Source: Opeltia flavorubescens
Lineage: Eukaryota > Ascomycota > Lecanoromycetes > Teloschistales > Teloschistaceae
Direction of reading: 5' to 3'
NCBI GenBank assembly: GCA_000442125.1
Contig: KE546979.1
Location: 1,178,001-1,242,000, forward strand
DNA: 64,000 bases
The translations under genes and the position numbers were made by a program. Of the stretch, positions 22,944 through 35,716 are shown piece by piece (position 1 is the stretch's first letter; each line of letters opens with the position of its first letter). The notes under the pieces were generated by a model, which saw only the letters and a program-made list of their open reading frames with translations, did no database searches and was not told where the DNA came from.

Positions 22944-24355
22944 ATGTCTTCATCAGCTTATCCGGGGGCAACGGTGCAGATTCCTACGGATGATCACAGT
23001 ACAGGTACTGGTATCTTTGTGGTCACTTGGATCTTCACCAGTATTTCTGCTGTCGTTGTGGTATTGAAAATTTATACGCGATTTAAGATCATCCATCAGA
23101 CTGGACTCGACGATGTCTTCACAGTATTGGCATTGGTATGTCGAGTGCTTGTCAGTCCTGGACGAGTTCAAGCTGACTTTAATCGCGCCAGGCCTTCCTT
23201 TTAGCCTTTGCTGGCATCATCACTGTCAGCGTTCATAGAGGCCTTGGAAAGCACTTCATCAATCTCTCGCCGGCAGCCCTGACAGGAGCCGTAAAGCTTG
23301 CCATCATTTCCAATCCTTTGGTCTTCTTGGCCGCTGCTTTCCCAAATATATCGGTTGCTATTTCCCTTGACAGGATTCTCGTCCCTCAGCTGTGGCCGAG
23401 AGTCATGTTGTATGGGTTTCCAATCCTTCAGTGTATCGTTGCTTTCATCTGTTCTGTCATCACCTACACCCAATGTACACCATTGGAAGCATTATGGAAT
23501 CCAACCATTCCACATAAATGTTTACCGAGTAACGCAATTGTTGGCATACTCTATTTCAATGGTGGTGAGTCCAATGTCTGATTGCTCATTTGGCATTCTA
23601 CTGATCATTGTCAAAATAGCGACGTCGGCTTTTACACATATTTTCCTTGCCGTATTTCCGATCTTTGGCCTCTGGAACATTAGGATGAAGACAAGGACGA
23701 AAGTCGGAGTGATGCTTCTGATGAGTACCACCTCCGTGTATGTTTGATGTTACGACGTTCATTATGCATTTTCCTAACTCTTAAAGTGCTGCAGTTGCTG
23801 CCGTCATACGAACTGTGTATCTTCATGATGCTGGATTGGGTCTCGATTTTCCTTGTATGTATTCCAATACTTGATGACCACTACTTGCAGAAATGCTAAT
23901 GGATCCCAGATGCCGTCCACAGAATCCTAAACTGGGCAATGTAAAGCCACCCTCTCTTGCGTTCGGTGTCCTCGTACTCACAGATGTGGGATCGTAGCAT
24001 AGAAGCGGCTTTCATCATCACTGCCGCCTGCATACCCAGCTTACGCCCTTTCGCACGAGCTCTAGGCCGATCTCTCCGTCTTGAGCAAGCCAAATCCCTC
24101 TTCATTCCCAAAGGATACTACCACTCGCACTCTCGGAGACATCGGGCTACATCACTGATCCCGCGGGAATCTGGTTCCGGCACCACGGCGGCAACGAGAT
24201 CACGCCATCGAAGCGGGTCGGTCGAAGATATGGAATGTGGTACTATGATGCCGCAGGAGAAGAAAGGGGGATCTGCAGATGGTACGCCTCCTTCAACCGG
24301 CCAGACAGAAAAGAGTATGGAGAAGGAAGCTGAGCAAGCCATGTCGCATGTCTGA
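22944..24355 (+). CDS. PTH11-type receptor with fungal rhodopsin domain
   Basis: A seven-helix integral membrane protein of the fungal rhodopsin-domain (PTH11/SAT4-like) group. Exons 22944-23135, 23192-23564, 23620-23737, 23787-23854, 23910-23940 and 23984-24355. Helices are visible around FVVTWIFTSISAVVVVLKIY, LAFLLAFAGIITV, LAAAFPNISVAIS, MLYGFPILQCIVAFICSVI, AFTHIFLAVFPIFGLW, VAAVIRTVYL and AFIITAACIPSLRPFA. The motif KIYTRFKIIHQTGLDD after helix 1 is the family mark. The last ~100 residues are polar and disordered (cytoplasmic tail). Such receptors sense surface or nutrient cues. The junction between exons 5 and 6 does not keep frame with the obvious gtaaag/cacag intron, so a different splice choice or a sequence error is needed there. 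The gene ends 132 bp before the AT-rich insert. Confidence 0.78.
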
Positions 24356-24479
24356 ACACCTGGATTTGGCAGGCGCGCATACTTTGGTTCATGCACTGTA
24401 CTGATAGAAGTTCCTTCACTTGATGATGTGCTTTTGCCTGGTTGAGGTGGCTTCGTATTGCGAGGCGGGTACGGGGCAA

Positions 24480-24487
24480 TTAATACC
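24480..24487 (+). repeat. target-site duplication, left copy (TTAATACC)
   Basis: The 8 bp immediately outside the left inverted repeat, matched exactly at 35709-35716. The identity extends 5 bp further left (GGCAATTAATACC), because those 5 bp happen to equal the right end of the element. Confidence 0.75.
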
Positions 24488-24505
24488 TTGCCTCAGTTCT
24501 TAGAC
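24488..24505 (+). repeat. left terminal inverted repeat
   Basis: TTGCCTCAGTTCTTAGAC matches the reverse complement of 35691-35708 at 17 of 18 positions. The one difference is C versus T, the change RIP makes. Confidence 0.78.
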
Positions 24506-27500
24506 CCTGCTCAGCCGAGAAATTTACTTCGGCGCTAACAGATCCCTAGGCTAAAAGAGGTAAAGCCACGGATACTATCTTTTTAGCTTTTAAGCTAGAT
24601 CCTCTTTAAATTAGATTTAGGGTTAACGTAAAAAAATTTCGTTATTTATAGATCTAAATTTAATTCTATAAATTTTAATTAAGTTAATATTAGGATTAAT
24701 AAAAGTATATTATATTTTATAGGTAGAAGTTATTTTAAAAACCTTATTATAGACCTAGATTTTTATCCGCCGCTAGATTTTTAATAGATTTAGCGATATA
24801 ATATTTATACAAGATAAAAGGTATAAAGGATTCCGAGTATCTAATATAAAGGAAGATAGTTATTTAATACTACCTTTAGACCTTCTACTATATATATACT
24901 ATTAAAACCTATCGAATTACTATATAACTATTTTTAACGCGAGATCTAATTATTAATAAAGTTCGACGGGGGTAAAAAAGAAATAAAAGTATTTAAAAAG
25001 TATAATATAACCCTAAGCTAGATAAAATAAAAATTCTAAAGAAGTAAGTAGTAATAAGGTAAAAACTTAATTAAAGTTATTAAGAACCGATATTAGATAT
25101 ATAATAAATAGTTAGTTAGCGGTTTAAACTAAAAATCGGGTTAAAACTATATTTTTAAATATATTTTAACGTATAAATTAGATTATTTATAGGTAGATAC
25201 TAATAATAGATAGATAGAAGAATACTAGTATAGTACCTAGTTAGGAAATAGATATAATAATTAGTAAGGTCCGGCGGTATTTTAGTTTCGAGCCGAAGAA
25301 ATTATAGTTATAGATCTTAGAATAGATTCTATAAAATAACTTAATTATTATTATAAGGATAGGTTTTAGAAAGAGTCTATTATATTAAATACTATTATTT
25401 TTTATATTAAAAAAAAAATCGGTACTTATAATTATACTATTACTAGTATTAGAGAAAAAATAGTATTTAAAACTAGTATCGATATTTAAAAATAATCTAT
25501 TAATATTTTATAAAGAGAATAACTCTAATTATATTTTAAAAGAAATATAGAGCGGTATCTATATATATAATAAATAATTATAATAAATTTATATCTTTAA
25601 AGGTTTAACTTATAGTATAGTTTTTATTAATTTAGAAATTATTACCTTTAAGAGGTTTAACGATATAATATTTAGCTACGCGAGCTTTATAGGCAGCTTA
25701 AGCTTATTTATTATCGATAAGTTCTATTTTATATTAGAATAGCGAGGATTCCGTTTAGAATATTTTAATTTTAGTATACTAAAAATACGGCTTCTAAACG
25801 AACTATTATTTCTAGTTATTTTAGTAACGCTAGATCTAATAACGCTTATAAAAGTAAAGGAGATATATAAATTCTATAATAAAATATAGATTTTAAGAAG
25901 CGAACTAGATTAATCTAAAATTTATATATAAGTAAGTAAGCTTAAATATACTTAAACTAGTATAAAAGATCTATAATATATTTTACCCGTTAAAATAAAC
26001 GAGCCGGAGGATATATTAAAAATAATTATTTATATTAATTCTAATTAAATTATTAAAAAGGCGTATAACTAATTTCGGGCCTGGATAAAATAGCTAGACT
26101 ATCTAGTATAGACTTTAGAACTGGTTAAACTATTCTTCGCTAATATAATTAAAGGCGATAAAAAAAGAATAAAAACTGATTTTTATTAGAAATTAACGGA
26201 ATATAAAAGTTTAAGGATATTAATTACGATAGATATATATAAACTAGGAATTAATAACTTTAACGTCGTATACGTATACTAATAGTTATTACTAGAAAAT
26301 ATACTAGACCTTTACTAACGTATAAAAAAAGCGATAAGATTAAAAGGAAAAACAGCGAATTTTATTTTTTTATACCCTCTTTAATACGAGGGTCTTAAAA
26401 ATAGTCGAAATTTATAATTAGCCGAGTAGAGTAAGAATAAAATATAGGAAAATATAAAGATCGTAGATAAGTAGGAGGTTAAAATTAGTAGTAATATTAA
26501 AATAAATAGCTAGGCGATTATTATAACAACCGCCGGCTTATTAAATTATAAAAAACGGAATATAGATCGGAGACGGGATATATTATAAAAGGTATACTTA
26601 ATAATAAACTCTAGAGGTATTTATATACGGAAATTAGGGTTAAAATTTTTCGATAATAAAATATACTAAATAAAGGATTAATTATAGCTAACCCTTTATT
26701 ATAATATTTATTACCTAAAAAATATAGTACCTATAAAAAGATATAAAAACCTAAAATAGGTATTTAGGCGGCGGAATTCGTTTAAAGTCTATTAGTTTAC
26801 TTAATAGTTAGAGAGATAAAAGTAAAAAAAAGCCTAGAAGCTTTTTAGAGATCTAATACTCTAGAATATACTATTATTAGTAATACCGGATAAAACCTTA
26901 AAGATAATAACGATATAAAAGGATAATTTAAAGAACGAAGAGGCGATTAAATAGTAAATCGGAGATATATAACTAGACTTAAATAAATACCGAGAGGATA
27001 TTTTAAAAATTCTATAACGGGGATAAAATATAAATATTATAGATAAAAAAATAATTAGTACCTCGCTAGTGGGCAGGCTTAAAATATTTAAAAAGAAAAA
27101 TAGTTAAATATTATAAATCTAAAGTAAAGAAGAAAAATTTATAAAAAGATAAATATTATAGATAATTAAAAGGGATTACCGGCCGCCGAAGCCTATAAAT
27201 AGAAGAGAAAAGGCCGATAGAAAGAAAACTATTAAAGATTAGGAAGTTAAAGTTCTACGAAACGAGAGCTAATTCTAAATAATAGTAGACGTACTACTAG
27301 TATAGAGTAAAGAGCTTTTTTTAAGTAGTAATAATAGCGAAGAGATAAATTTAGATTAATAAAGACTAAATTAATTAAAGAATAGGTCGCGAAGAAGTAA
27401 AGTAGAGATAATTAATATAATTTTAAAGGGTTATTAATTAATAAATAGTCGGGAATTATTATATAATAGTTGAAATCGNGGTAATAAATTAAAAAATCGT

Positions 27501-30500
27501 AAATAGAAGGTACTAGAACTATAAGTAAACAACGTTATAGATATATATAAGTCTTTTCCGCGGCGCTATAAAAAGGGTAAAACCTAGAAATTGAATACGG
27601 TAGTCTATATACTAATAGCTACTTCTATATCTTCCGGGTCCTAGATATTAATAAGACCTATTTCGTCTAAATTTAAAGGAATCTTATTAGGAAGATTAGC
27701 GCTATTAGTATAATATTATTTATATTTAATTATTAACTCGCTAAACTTCTTATAGCCCTTATAAAAGATATTTACTATAGGATTTATAAAAAACCGGTCC
27801 CTTATTATAGGTCGAAAGGACTTTTAGGCTAGATATTAAACTATAAACTAGATATCCTCCGTTATAAATTTTTTAGGATAGTACTTAGGATTAGAATAAT
27901 TAAAAATACTTTTAATAATATTTTTAAATTATATAAAGTAGGAGCTATTTAATAACTAGTTTTAAAGTAATTTATCGCTATTAATTAAGTATTATAACTA
28001 TTCCCGCTAAAAAATTTTAAGGTTTAAATTATATAATTCTAGTAGACGATTTACTTTATAGTTTATATCGTTTTTATTCCTTATATTAATAAAATAGTTT
28101 GCTAGTATAGTATTCTAGAAATCGAGTATTGCTATAGGAAAATTAACTATATAAAGTATTCGAAGTAATACGCGGGCGTAATAAAATATACCTATAGACT
28201 TAGCCTAAAAAATAACCGTAATTCGCTAGAGAATATAATAAAAAAAACTAATATCGCTATATTTAATCGCGTAATAAAGGGTTAAATATAATTTAACGAT
28301 AAAATAGAAGTTTAAATAGTTTTTAAATTTTTAATTTTTAGCCGGCTTTTAAATTTTATAGATATACTTTAATATTAAAAGATATAATTTATTATTAATC
28401 TATTTTAAATATAAGTTCCAGCTTTTAAATAGACCCGAACCTTAATATATAACCTTTTTACTCGCGTTATTAATAGTATTATTACCCGGAAATATAATAT
28501 TACCTAGTTAAATATTAATTATATAAGCGCGGTAGCTTTAAATAATAAAGTCCTTAAGCTTTTAAAACTTATTCGGCTGGATTAATTAAGTTCTAGCCTA
28601 ATAGTCCGCTATATATTAAAATATTAATAGATTTTTAGATTAAATTAAACCTTAATAGAGTTTATAAATAAATTAAAGTATATTAAATTAAAAATATTAA
28701 AGTCTAATCCTAGGGAATAGCTATTATAAATTATTAAAAAAGCGGTATAAAATATTACCTTTTAAACGCTAATAGCTTTCTATATAATTCTATATTTTAA
28801 GATTATTAATAATAAATCGGTAATATATAATAAAGTCCCTATTATCTATATTAACTTTAGTTTAATTTATAAAAATATCGTATAAAATCTTTAAATTATT
28901 ACTCGTAGTACTTTTATTAATTATAGTAGATATAAAAGTAAAGAACTTTATATAAACCGGTAGAAAAATATCTAGTTCGGGTATAAATACTAATTATAGA
29001 TAGTCTATCTCCTTAAACTCGGGCCTAATAAAAAGGGATTTAAAAGCGTATTCGATATAGAAAAATCGGATTTAAAAAAAAATTAATAAAATATAAGAGT
29101 AATAAAATAGATAAAATAATAAACTTTAATATTAATTAGCTATTTTTATATCGCTTACCCGATTTTAATAATAGATAATAAATATTTTTAAGGCGTTTAT
29201 ATATCTTATTATAGTAGTAATATACTTTTTCTTTTACTAATAAAACTAATAGAGGTAGTAATACTACGGTATTTAGTTATATTATCTATTCGCTCGCCCC
29301 AGTAACCTTTTTCGAAATTATAATTATTATAGGAAAAAATAGTAGTAAAATTAGATCTAAACGTTTAAATCGTTTTTTTACTAGTAATTATTAAAGTACG
29401 TATCCTACGCTATAAAGTTTAATAAAATTTAATAAGACCGAAGCTTATAAAAGAGTTAATAATACGTTACTAAATACTACTATAATATAAATATAAACTA
29501 ATAATAATCTAGAAATTATTAGATTTAATAGGATATATATAATTATAAAATATTCCTAATAATATTAAAAATCGGGTAGGTAGAATTTATTCGCGTACCG
29601 AGATATTAACTACTTTATATAATTATTCTAGATAAAACGGCGCTTTATTAATTATATACTTCTATAACTTTTAAAATTATAAAAAAGAACTTAAGTTTTT
29701 TAAATCTAATAGGATTTAAAAGGTATTAAAATTAGCTAATATAAAGGTTCGAAACTCTTTTTAATAAGTTTAAATATAAAACTTCTAGGTTTTTTCGTTA
29801 AACTAGCTTTTTCGTTTATCGCTAATAACGGCTTTAAAAGAATCCTAATTTATTAAATCGTAGTAAATATAATCGAGGAAATTAGCTTATATTTAATGAA
29901 AGTATAACTCGGAGCGGTATTAAATTAAGTAATTAAAAAAGGTTAAAAAGATTTATTAAAAGTCGCGTAATATATTTAATAAAGTTTATAATTTTTTAAT
30001 ATTATTTAGATATTTTTAATAATAAAAATAATAATACCGGCGCGGTATAAATACGTTTTAAAGTAGGAGGTGTTAGCTAAAGTTAAAGAAAATCTAGGGA
30101 TATAGAGGAGATAACGGCGGAAGAAAGCTCTAGCGAGGGTTAAAGGGTCGGCTATTATATTTTTAGTTTTTATCTAAATTATAAGAAAAATCGTAAAAAA
30201 AAGATAAGGATATAATATAGCTTATATTTTATATTAGAGTACTACTAAATTTAAATATAGATCGAAAAGGAGCTAGTAGCTATAAAAATAATAGAAAAAA
30301 TAATTAACGATAGGTCCGGAAGGAAAAGCCTTTATAAATAAAAAATAAAGGGGAGGTTTTTAAATAAGTTCTAACGAGTAATTAAGGCGACTCTAGATAA
30401 TTAATATCCGATAAGTTACTAGAAGGAATAAAAGTTAAAAATAATAAATATATCTTAAAGCCGTATAAAATTATTTAAAGAAAATTAGAATTTTTAATAT

Positions 30501-33500
30501 TTATTTTATAAAGATAAGGGGGAAATTTAAAAATAGTTTAGCCCTTTTTATAGCGCTATAAAATTAGTAGAGTTAATTAAAGGAATAAGATAATAGATAA
30601 AATAATAATTTTAATAAACCGAATTAATAAAATATATATTATAGCCGAATTAAGAATCTAGTTTAAAAGATCTATTTATAAAGTTTAACCTTATATTTAA
30701 AAAAAGCTATAGTTTTTAAAAATAATCTTTTCTATTTAATATATATTTTTAAACCGCGCTTTATATAATTTTAATATTATTATCCTCTAGGTTTTAATTA
30801 CTACTCTAGCCCGATCCCGGTTACTATCTATTAATATATTAGCCTATACTTTTATTATCGGGTCCTACTAAGACTAATAATAAATAAGAATATTACTAAC
30901 AGCTAATTCTAACTAGAGTATAGTAGTCGTAGGAAACTTATATAGGATAGGACCGAATTTATTATTATAGCCGGATAGAGTAAATAGAGGCGCGGTAAAA
31001 TTAAGATAATATATAACTAGTCGCTTTTAAATATCCGACTTTTAATTATTTAAAATATTATAATTATCCTTAATACTAATAAACTAGAGTAGGACTATAT
31101 AGTATTATCTAATAGTTACGGCCTTTATTAAACTATAAAGTAGCTTCGGTTAAAAAATATAAACTTTTCCCCGCTTATACGGTATAGGCGTATAATCCTT
31201 AAAGTTTTTTATATCTTCTAGTAAATACCGCTCTTTAGTATTTAAAACGTAATTATTAATAGATTTCCCCCTCGCGACTACTCTCGCCTACTACTTTTTA
31301 AGGTGGTTATAGAAGCCGCGGACGATCTTTATATACCCGTCGATATTTTCGTTATCTAAAGATAATAAACCCTAGATAATATTCTTTCCTTTATACCCGT
31401 TATTGCTTAGATATTTATTAATATTTATATCTAAATAGTAAAAAAAGGTATTATTACCGTTGACTATAAATTTCGCGTAATATAAGTAAAAAACTAGTTA
31501 AAGATTATTATTAAGCCGAATATAGATATATAAAAGTTAATAAAATAGATCTTATCGAACTAACTATTAAATAAGCTTATAGATTATTATTCGCAGCCAG
31601 CCTTTATTAAATATCTTATTCCGCTTCTATTAATAATAAAGATATATTTTAAACTCTAAATCGATTAAATTACTAATCCCCGATTTAAGGACTCTATTAA
31701 CTACCACCCTATTAAAAAGCTATCTAAATATATCTTTAAAATTAATAGTACCATTCCTAACCTATATATTCTAGCTCTTTAATCTATTAATTTTATTAAA
31801 AATTAAAGACTAACGGGTACTATTTAACGGAACTAGAAAGCTAGTAATAAGGGGACGATACGAATAGACGATTAGAATATTAATATCTATTTATAGCCGA
31901 GCTAATTTTCTAAATTAAAAATATATCTATTTTTATATTTTAAACGAATATAAATTATTTTATATATTATAATACGTTTCGATATATTTTTAAAGCTTTT
32001 TATATATAATTTAATTAATTATAAATTTAATATACCCCTTTAAAGCGTATAGATATTTATAATATAAATAAAATAAGCGGCTATTTTAAAGTAAGTCTTT
32101 AATAATTTATAAATAGTCTTTATCGCTTATTATACGGGCTTTACTACTAGGACGATATAGTTACTCGCGCGTTACGATATTAATATATTTATATATATAT
32201 ATTCTATTTTTTTTATATCTTTTCTTAAGGAGTTATACGATTTTGTTTATAAACGACTTATTATCTATACCTTTACTAATTAATAACGATTTCCCCCCGG
32301 CTTTATTAGAACCCTACTCTATATTATTCGACCTAGTAGGATTAGATTTAAATAGTTTAGTTTAAATATATTCTAAAACCGCCGGATATTAATACCTACG
32401 CTGCTTTAACTAGCCTTCTTTAATAGATTTAATAGTCTATAATTAATCGTTATTTAAAGATCGGTTAAAAAGCTTTAAAGATATAGACTCTATATTAAAA
32501 CTAATAAGTAAACTTATTAATTATTTATATCGGCTCGTTATTTAATCTAGCTTATTTAATTTAATATTGTTAATAAAAATTAAATCTCTAGCCGTAATTT
32601 TTTTAATAGCTTTAATATCGATAGGATTTTCTTTAAAACGTTTTAATATTATATTCGATAAAATCTTATCCGTTTTTTTAATAGATATTTTTATTAATAA
32701 AGTAATAGTAGTTTTAAATATCCTTTCGTTATACCTACTTAATTCGATATCTTTAATTTTTAAAATCTAGTTCTTTTATAAAGAACGAATAAATTTTACT
32801 TTTTAGTTCCGGGTTTTTACTAAGTGCTTTCGCAGGTACTCTAGATTCTTTATATCTAAATATCTTACCGTATCCTCCTACGACTAGTATTTAATATTCT
32901 ATAATTTATTTTATTTTAAGACTGTATAGGCTTTTTTAAGTATAATAGCTGCTTTTTTTATTAGCCGGTCGCTAGTATATAATAGATCTTTTACTATAGT
33001 ATATTATATAATACGCGTTAAATACGTTTTAATCTATCGGTTAGTTTTTTAAACTATATATTTATTATTATAGGAGTCGTTTATTAAATAAAATAGTATT
33101 AACGGTATTATATTACCCGTTATTTTATTTATACTTCTTATATAGCGGCTAATTAAAATATAGATATTATTAAAGTAATAAATAAATTTAATCTACTTTT
33201 TTAGATTTAAAATAAAATTATATATAGAAAAAATAAAATTAAAAAGAGAAAATATTTAAAAGGAAAAGTTTTTTTAATTTATAATAAAGGTAAAAAACCT
33301 TATTTAATAAGATATATACTTTATTATTTTTTTTATTTATCTATATCCCTTTATTTAATTCTTCTTTAATATTCGCTAATTCTATAGCGCCACGGAATTA
33401 TACTTCTTACTTTATAAAATATATCTATTTCTATTATTTAATCTAGTTATTAATATTAATAAGTTTCTTTTATTATTTATAAAGACTCTTTTATAAAAAC

Positions 33501-35569
33501 CTATCTAATAAACCGCGTATATTTTATTATCTAAACTTTATATCGGCGCTTTTATTAATTTAGGATATTATTTAGTCTCTAGTATTATTTTTTATAATTT
33601 AAATTTAATTTTAAATTAATTTTTTTAGATACCTTTTATAAATTTTTTATATATTATATAAATTTAGGTAATCCGCGTTTATAAAAGATAATAGTAATAG
33701 TTTCAAGCTAGAATCTTTTTAGATCTAGTCGACTAGTAATAAAAATCCTTATATAATTTCCCGTTCTATTACCCCTAATATCCTTAATAATTTAAATCTT
33801 ATAATAACTTCTAATTTTTTTAATCCTTTTATACCCTTTTACTAGAGCGTATAATAATAATCTTTAGAAATATACTTTAATATACCTCCTACGCAACCTA
33901 TTATTTAGGATAATCTTGATATAGTAAATAAGAAAGCTACTTATAAACGTATCCGCTAATTACTTTAGAGATTTCTAATATAAACCCTATATTTTTTATC
34001 TAATATTACGCTAATCTTATTAATAAAGTATTTAGTAGCTATAATTATTAAAGAAATTTAAGNTTCTACTCTAAAGGGTAAAAGCGCTAAAACGCCTAAG
34101 TCTAAAACTCCTAAAACTTCTAAAATATCTAAAGAGCCGAAGCCCTTTAAGCCGTTAAAATACCCTAACTTTTATTTATATAAACGTACTAGAGCTAACC
34201 TTTTTAAAGATAATCCCGTTTAATAACCTATCGAAATTAATATTAAAAAAGTTATTAGTACTATTAAAAAGGTTATTATAGCGAAACGGAAGCTTAGTAT
34301 TAAAGCGTACACGTTTATTTATTTTAACTCTATATTTAAGTATCCGTCTATATATTACTAACTATTCTCTTAAATATAATATATATCGCTATAAGGTATA
34401 GACTCTAGATATAGATATAAACGCTATTTAGATTATATTTTTTTTTCCCGATATATTTAAACTTTATACTAATTATTTTTTATTTATAAATCTAGATTTT
34501 AATTAAACCGCTATATTAGATATTTTTTATTATAACGTTCGTATAGACGATCTTATAATTAGTTTAATTCTTATTTATAAAAATTTTACCGGTAAAAAGC
34601 TTAATAGATTCTAACCGGCTAAATTTAATATAAATAGTATAGTTCGCGCTATTTATATACTATTAGGTAATTCGTTTAAAGTAAAATAGAAATAAAAAAA
34701 AAAAATCTTTATAAAAATAAGTTTAATAAAGATACTTAGTATTATAGTAATTAATAGAGGATCTATATCTTATATAAAGATAAGGGTTTAATAATAAACT
34801 ATTATTTTATATAACTATTTTTTAAGTATTTTAAAGCCGCGGGAATAACGTTTAAAAAAAAAGACGCTATTATTATCTAGTATTCGGTTTATTACGAAGT
34901 ATATTATATTTCTAGAATTATATTAAGTATTAAAAAACTAAAACCTATATTAGTCTAAACTCCTAAATCTATTTATAAAAAACCCGATAATAATAAACCG
35001 GATAATACCTTTATTATTATTACTCCTTAAAAATCTATTAAAAAAAAAGTTAGTAAAACTAACCTATTTAGTTTTAAATTAAAAAGTAAATTAATTAAAG
35101 CTACTTTTAAAAGTCCTACTATAAAGTTAAAAGCGACTAATAGAAAAGTCTTTTTTATTAAATAAAAAGCGTATACTATAAATAGGAAGTTAATTAAATC
35201 TAAATATCGACTTTTTAATTATTATTACCGCTTTAATTTAGAGGACGGTATTTATAAAAATCGTTAGGTATTTTAATATTCTTTTTAGAAAGTAGCTCTA
35301 TTAAAGAGTAAACCCTATAGATTTTAGATAAACTTTAAAGAAATTAAATATATAATAATATAATTAAATCGGCTACGGCCTTTAACTATATTTTAATATT
35401 CTTATTTTACTTTATATAATTTTTTTTATTATTTTTAATCTATACTCTCGCTTATTCTTAAGCCTATTTATCTATAATTATAAGAAACTTAATATTTTCT
35501 AAATATTAACCTACTTATATTCTATAGAGTTAAATTTAGACTTTTTACTAGCGTAGCTTTAATAAGTAG

Positions 35570-35652
35570 AGACTAGCCTAAAATAATTAGCCCCTGCTAC
35601 TAGCAGAAGCTAAAATTCTAATAGATAAGCTAAAACTTTTAAAGACTAGCCT
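35570..35652 (+). repeat. subterminal repeated motif AGACTAGCCT (two copies)
   Basis: Exact 10-bp copies at 35570-35579 and 35643-35652, within 140 bp of the right end of the element. Short subterminal repeats are typical binding sites for transposases of the hAT and related groups. Two copies in AT-rich DNA are suggestive only. Confidence 0.4.
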
Positions 35653-35690
35653 TTAAGCCGGCGCGGCGCTAAGGCTCACGCTGGTTTAAA

Positions 35691-35708
35691 GTCTGAGAAC
35701 TGAGGCAA
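35691..35708 (-). repeat. right terminal inverted repeat
   Basis: GTCTGAGAACTGAGGCAA is the reverse complement of the left end with one mismatch. It marks the outer right edge of the AT-rich element. Confidence 0.78.
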
Positions 35709-35716
35709 TTAATACC
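35709..35716 (+). repeat. target-site duplication, right copy (TTAATACC)
   Basis: An exact copy of 24480-24487, directly outside the right inverted repeat. Removing the element and one copy gives the inferred empty site GGGGCAATTAATACCCC, a near-palindrome. Confidence 0.75.

Larger units (their letters stand above)
24488..35708. mobile_element. 11.2-kb RIP-mutated transposon fossil with terminal inverted repeats
   Basis: A continuous AT-rich block with sharp edges. The ends are 18-bp inverted repeats (TTGCCTCAGTTCTYAGAC) and the flanks an 8-bp duplication (TTAATACC), as left by cut-and-paste DNA transposons; 8 bp fits hAT best. Its length exceeds most hAT elements, so it may contain other elements inserted into it. 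The interior is nearly free of CpA and TpG, whereas CpG is still common, which is the pattern of repeat-induced point mutation. As a result ATG codons are almost absent and no gene is intact; it is thoroughly broken in many places. The outer ~100 bp on each side are less eroded. Near the right end AGACTAGCCT occurs twice (35570-35579, 35643-35652), like subterminal transposase sites. No transposase or polymerase family could be identified with confidence. Single undetermined bases lie at 27479 and 34063. Confidence 0.78.

Noticed and set aside
28020-28090. A VDDL-like string suggesting a reverse transcriptase
   Set aside because: Only a few matching residues and no surrounding RT motifs; too weak in RIP-altered DNA.
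32567-32770. 67-aa open frame inside the AT-rich block
   Set aside because: Ile/Leu/Asn/Lys-rich composition simply follows the AT-rich DNA; no domain.
24488-35708. AT-rich block as an LTR retrotransposon or Starship
   Set aside because: No long direct repeats at the two ends; the ends are inverted repeats with an 8-bp duplication, and the block is far shorter than typical Starships with no recognisable captain recombinase. A nested retroelement inside cannot be excluded.
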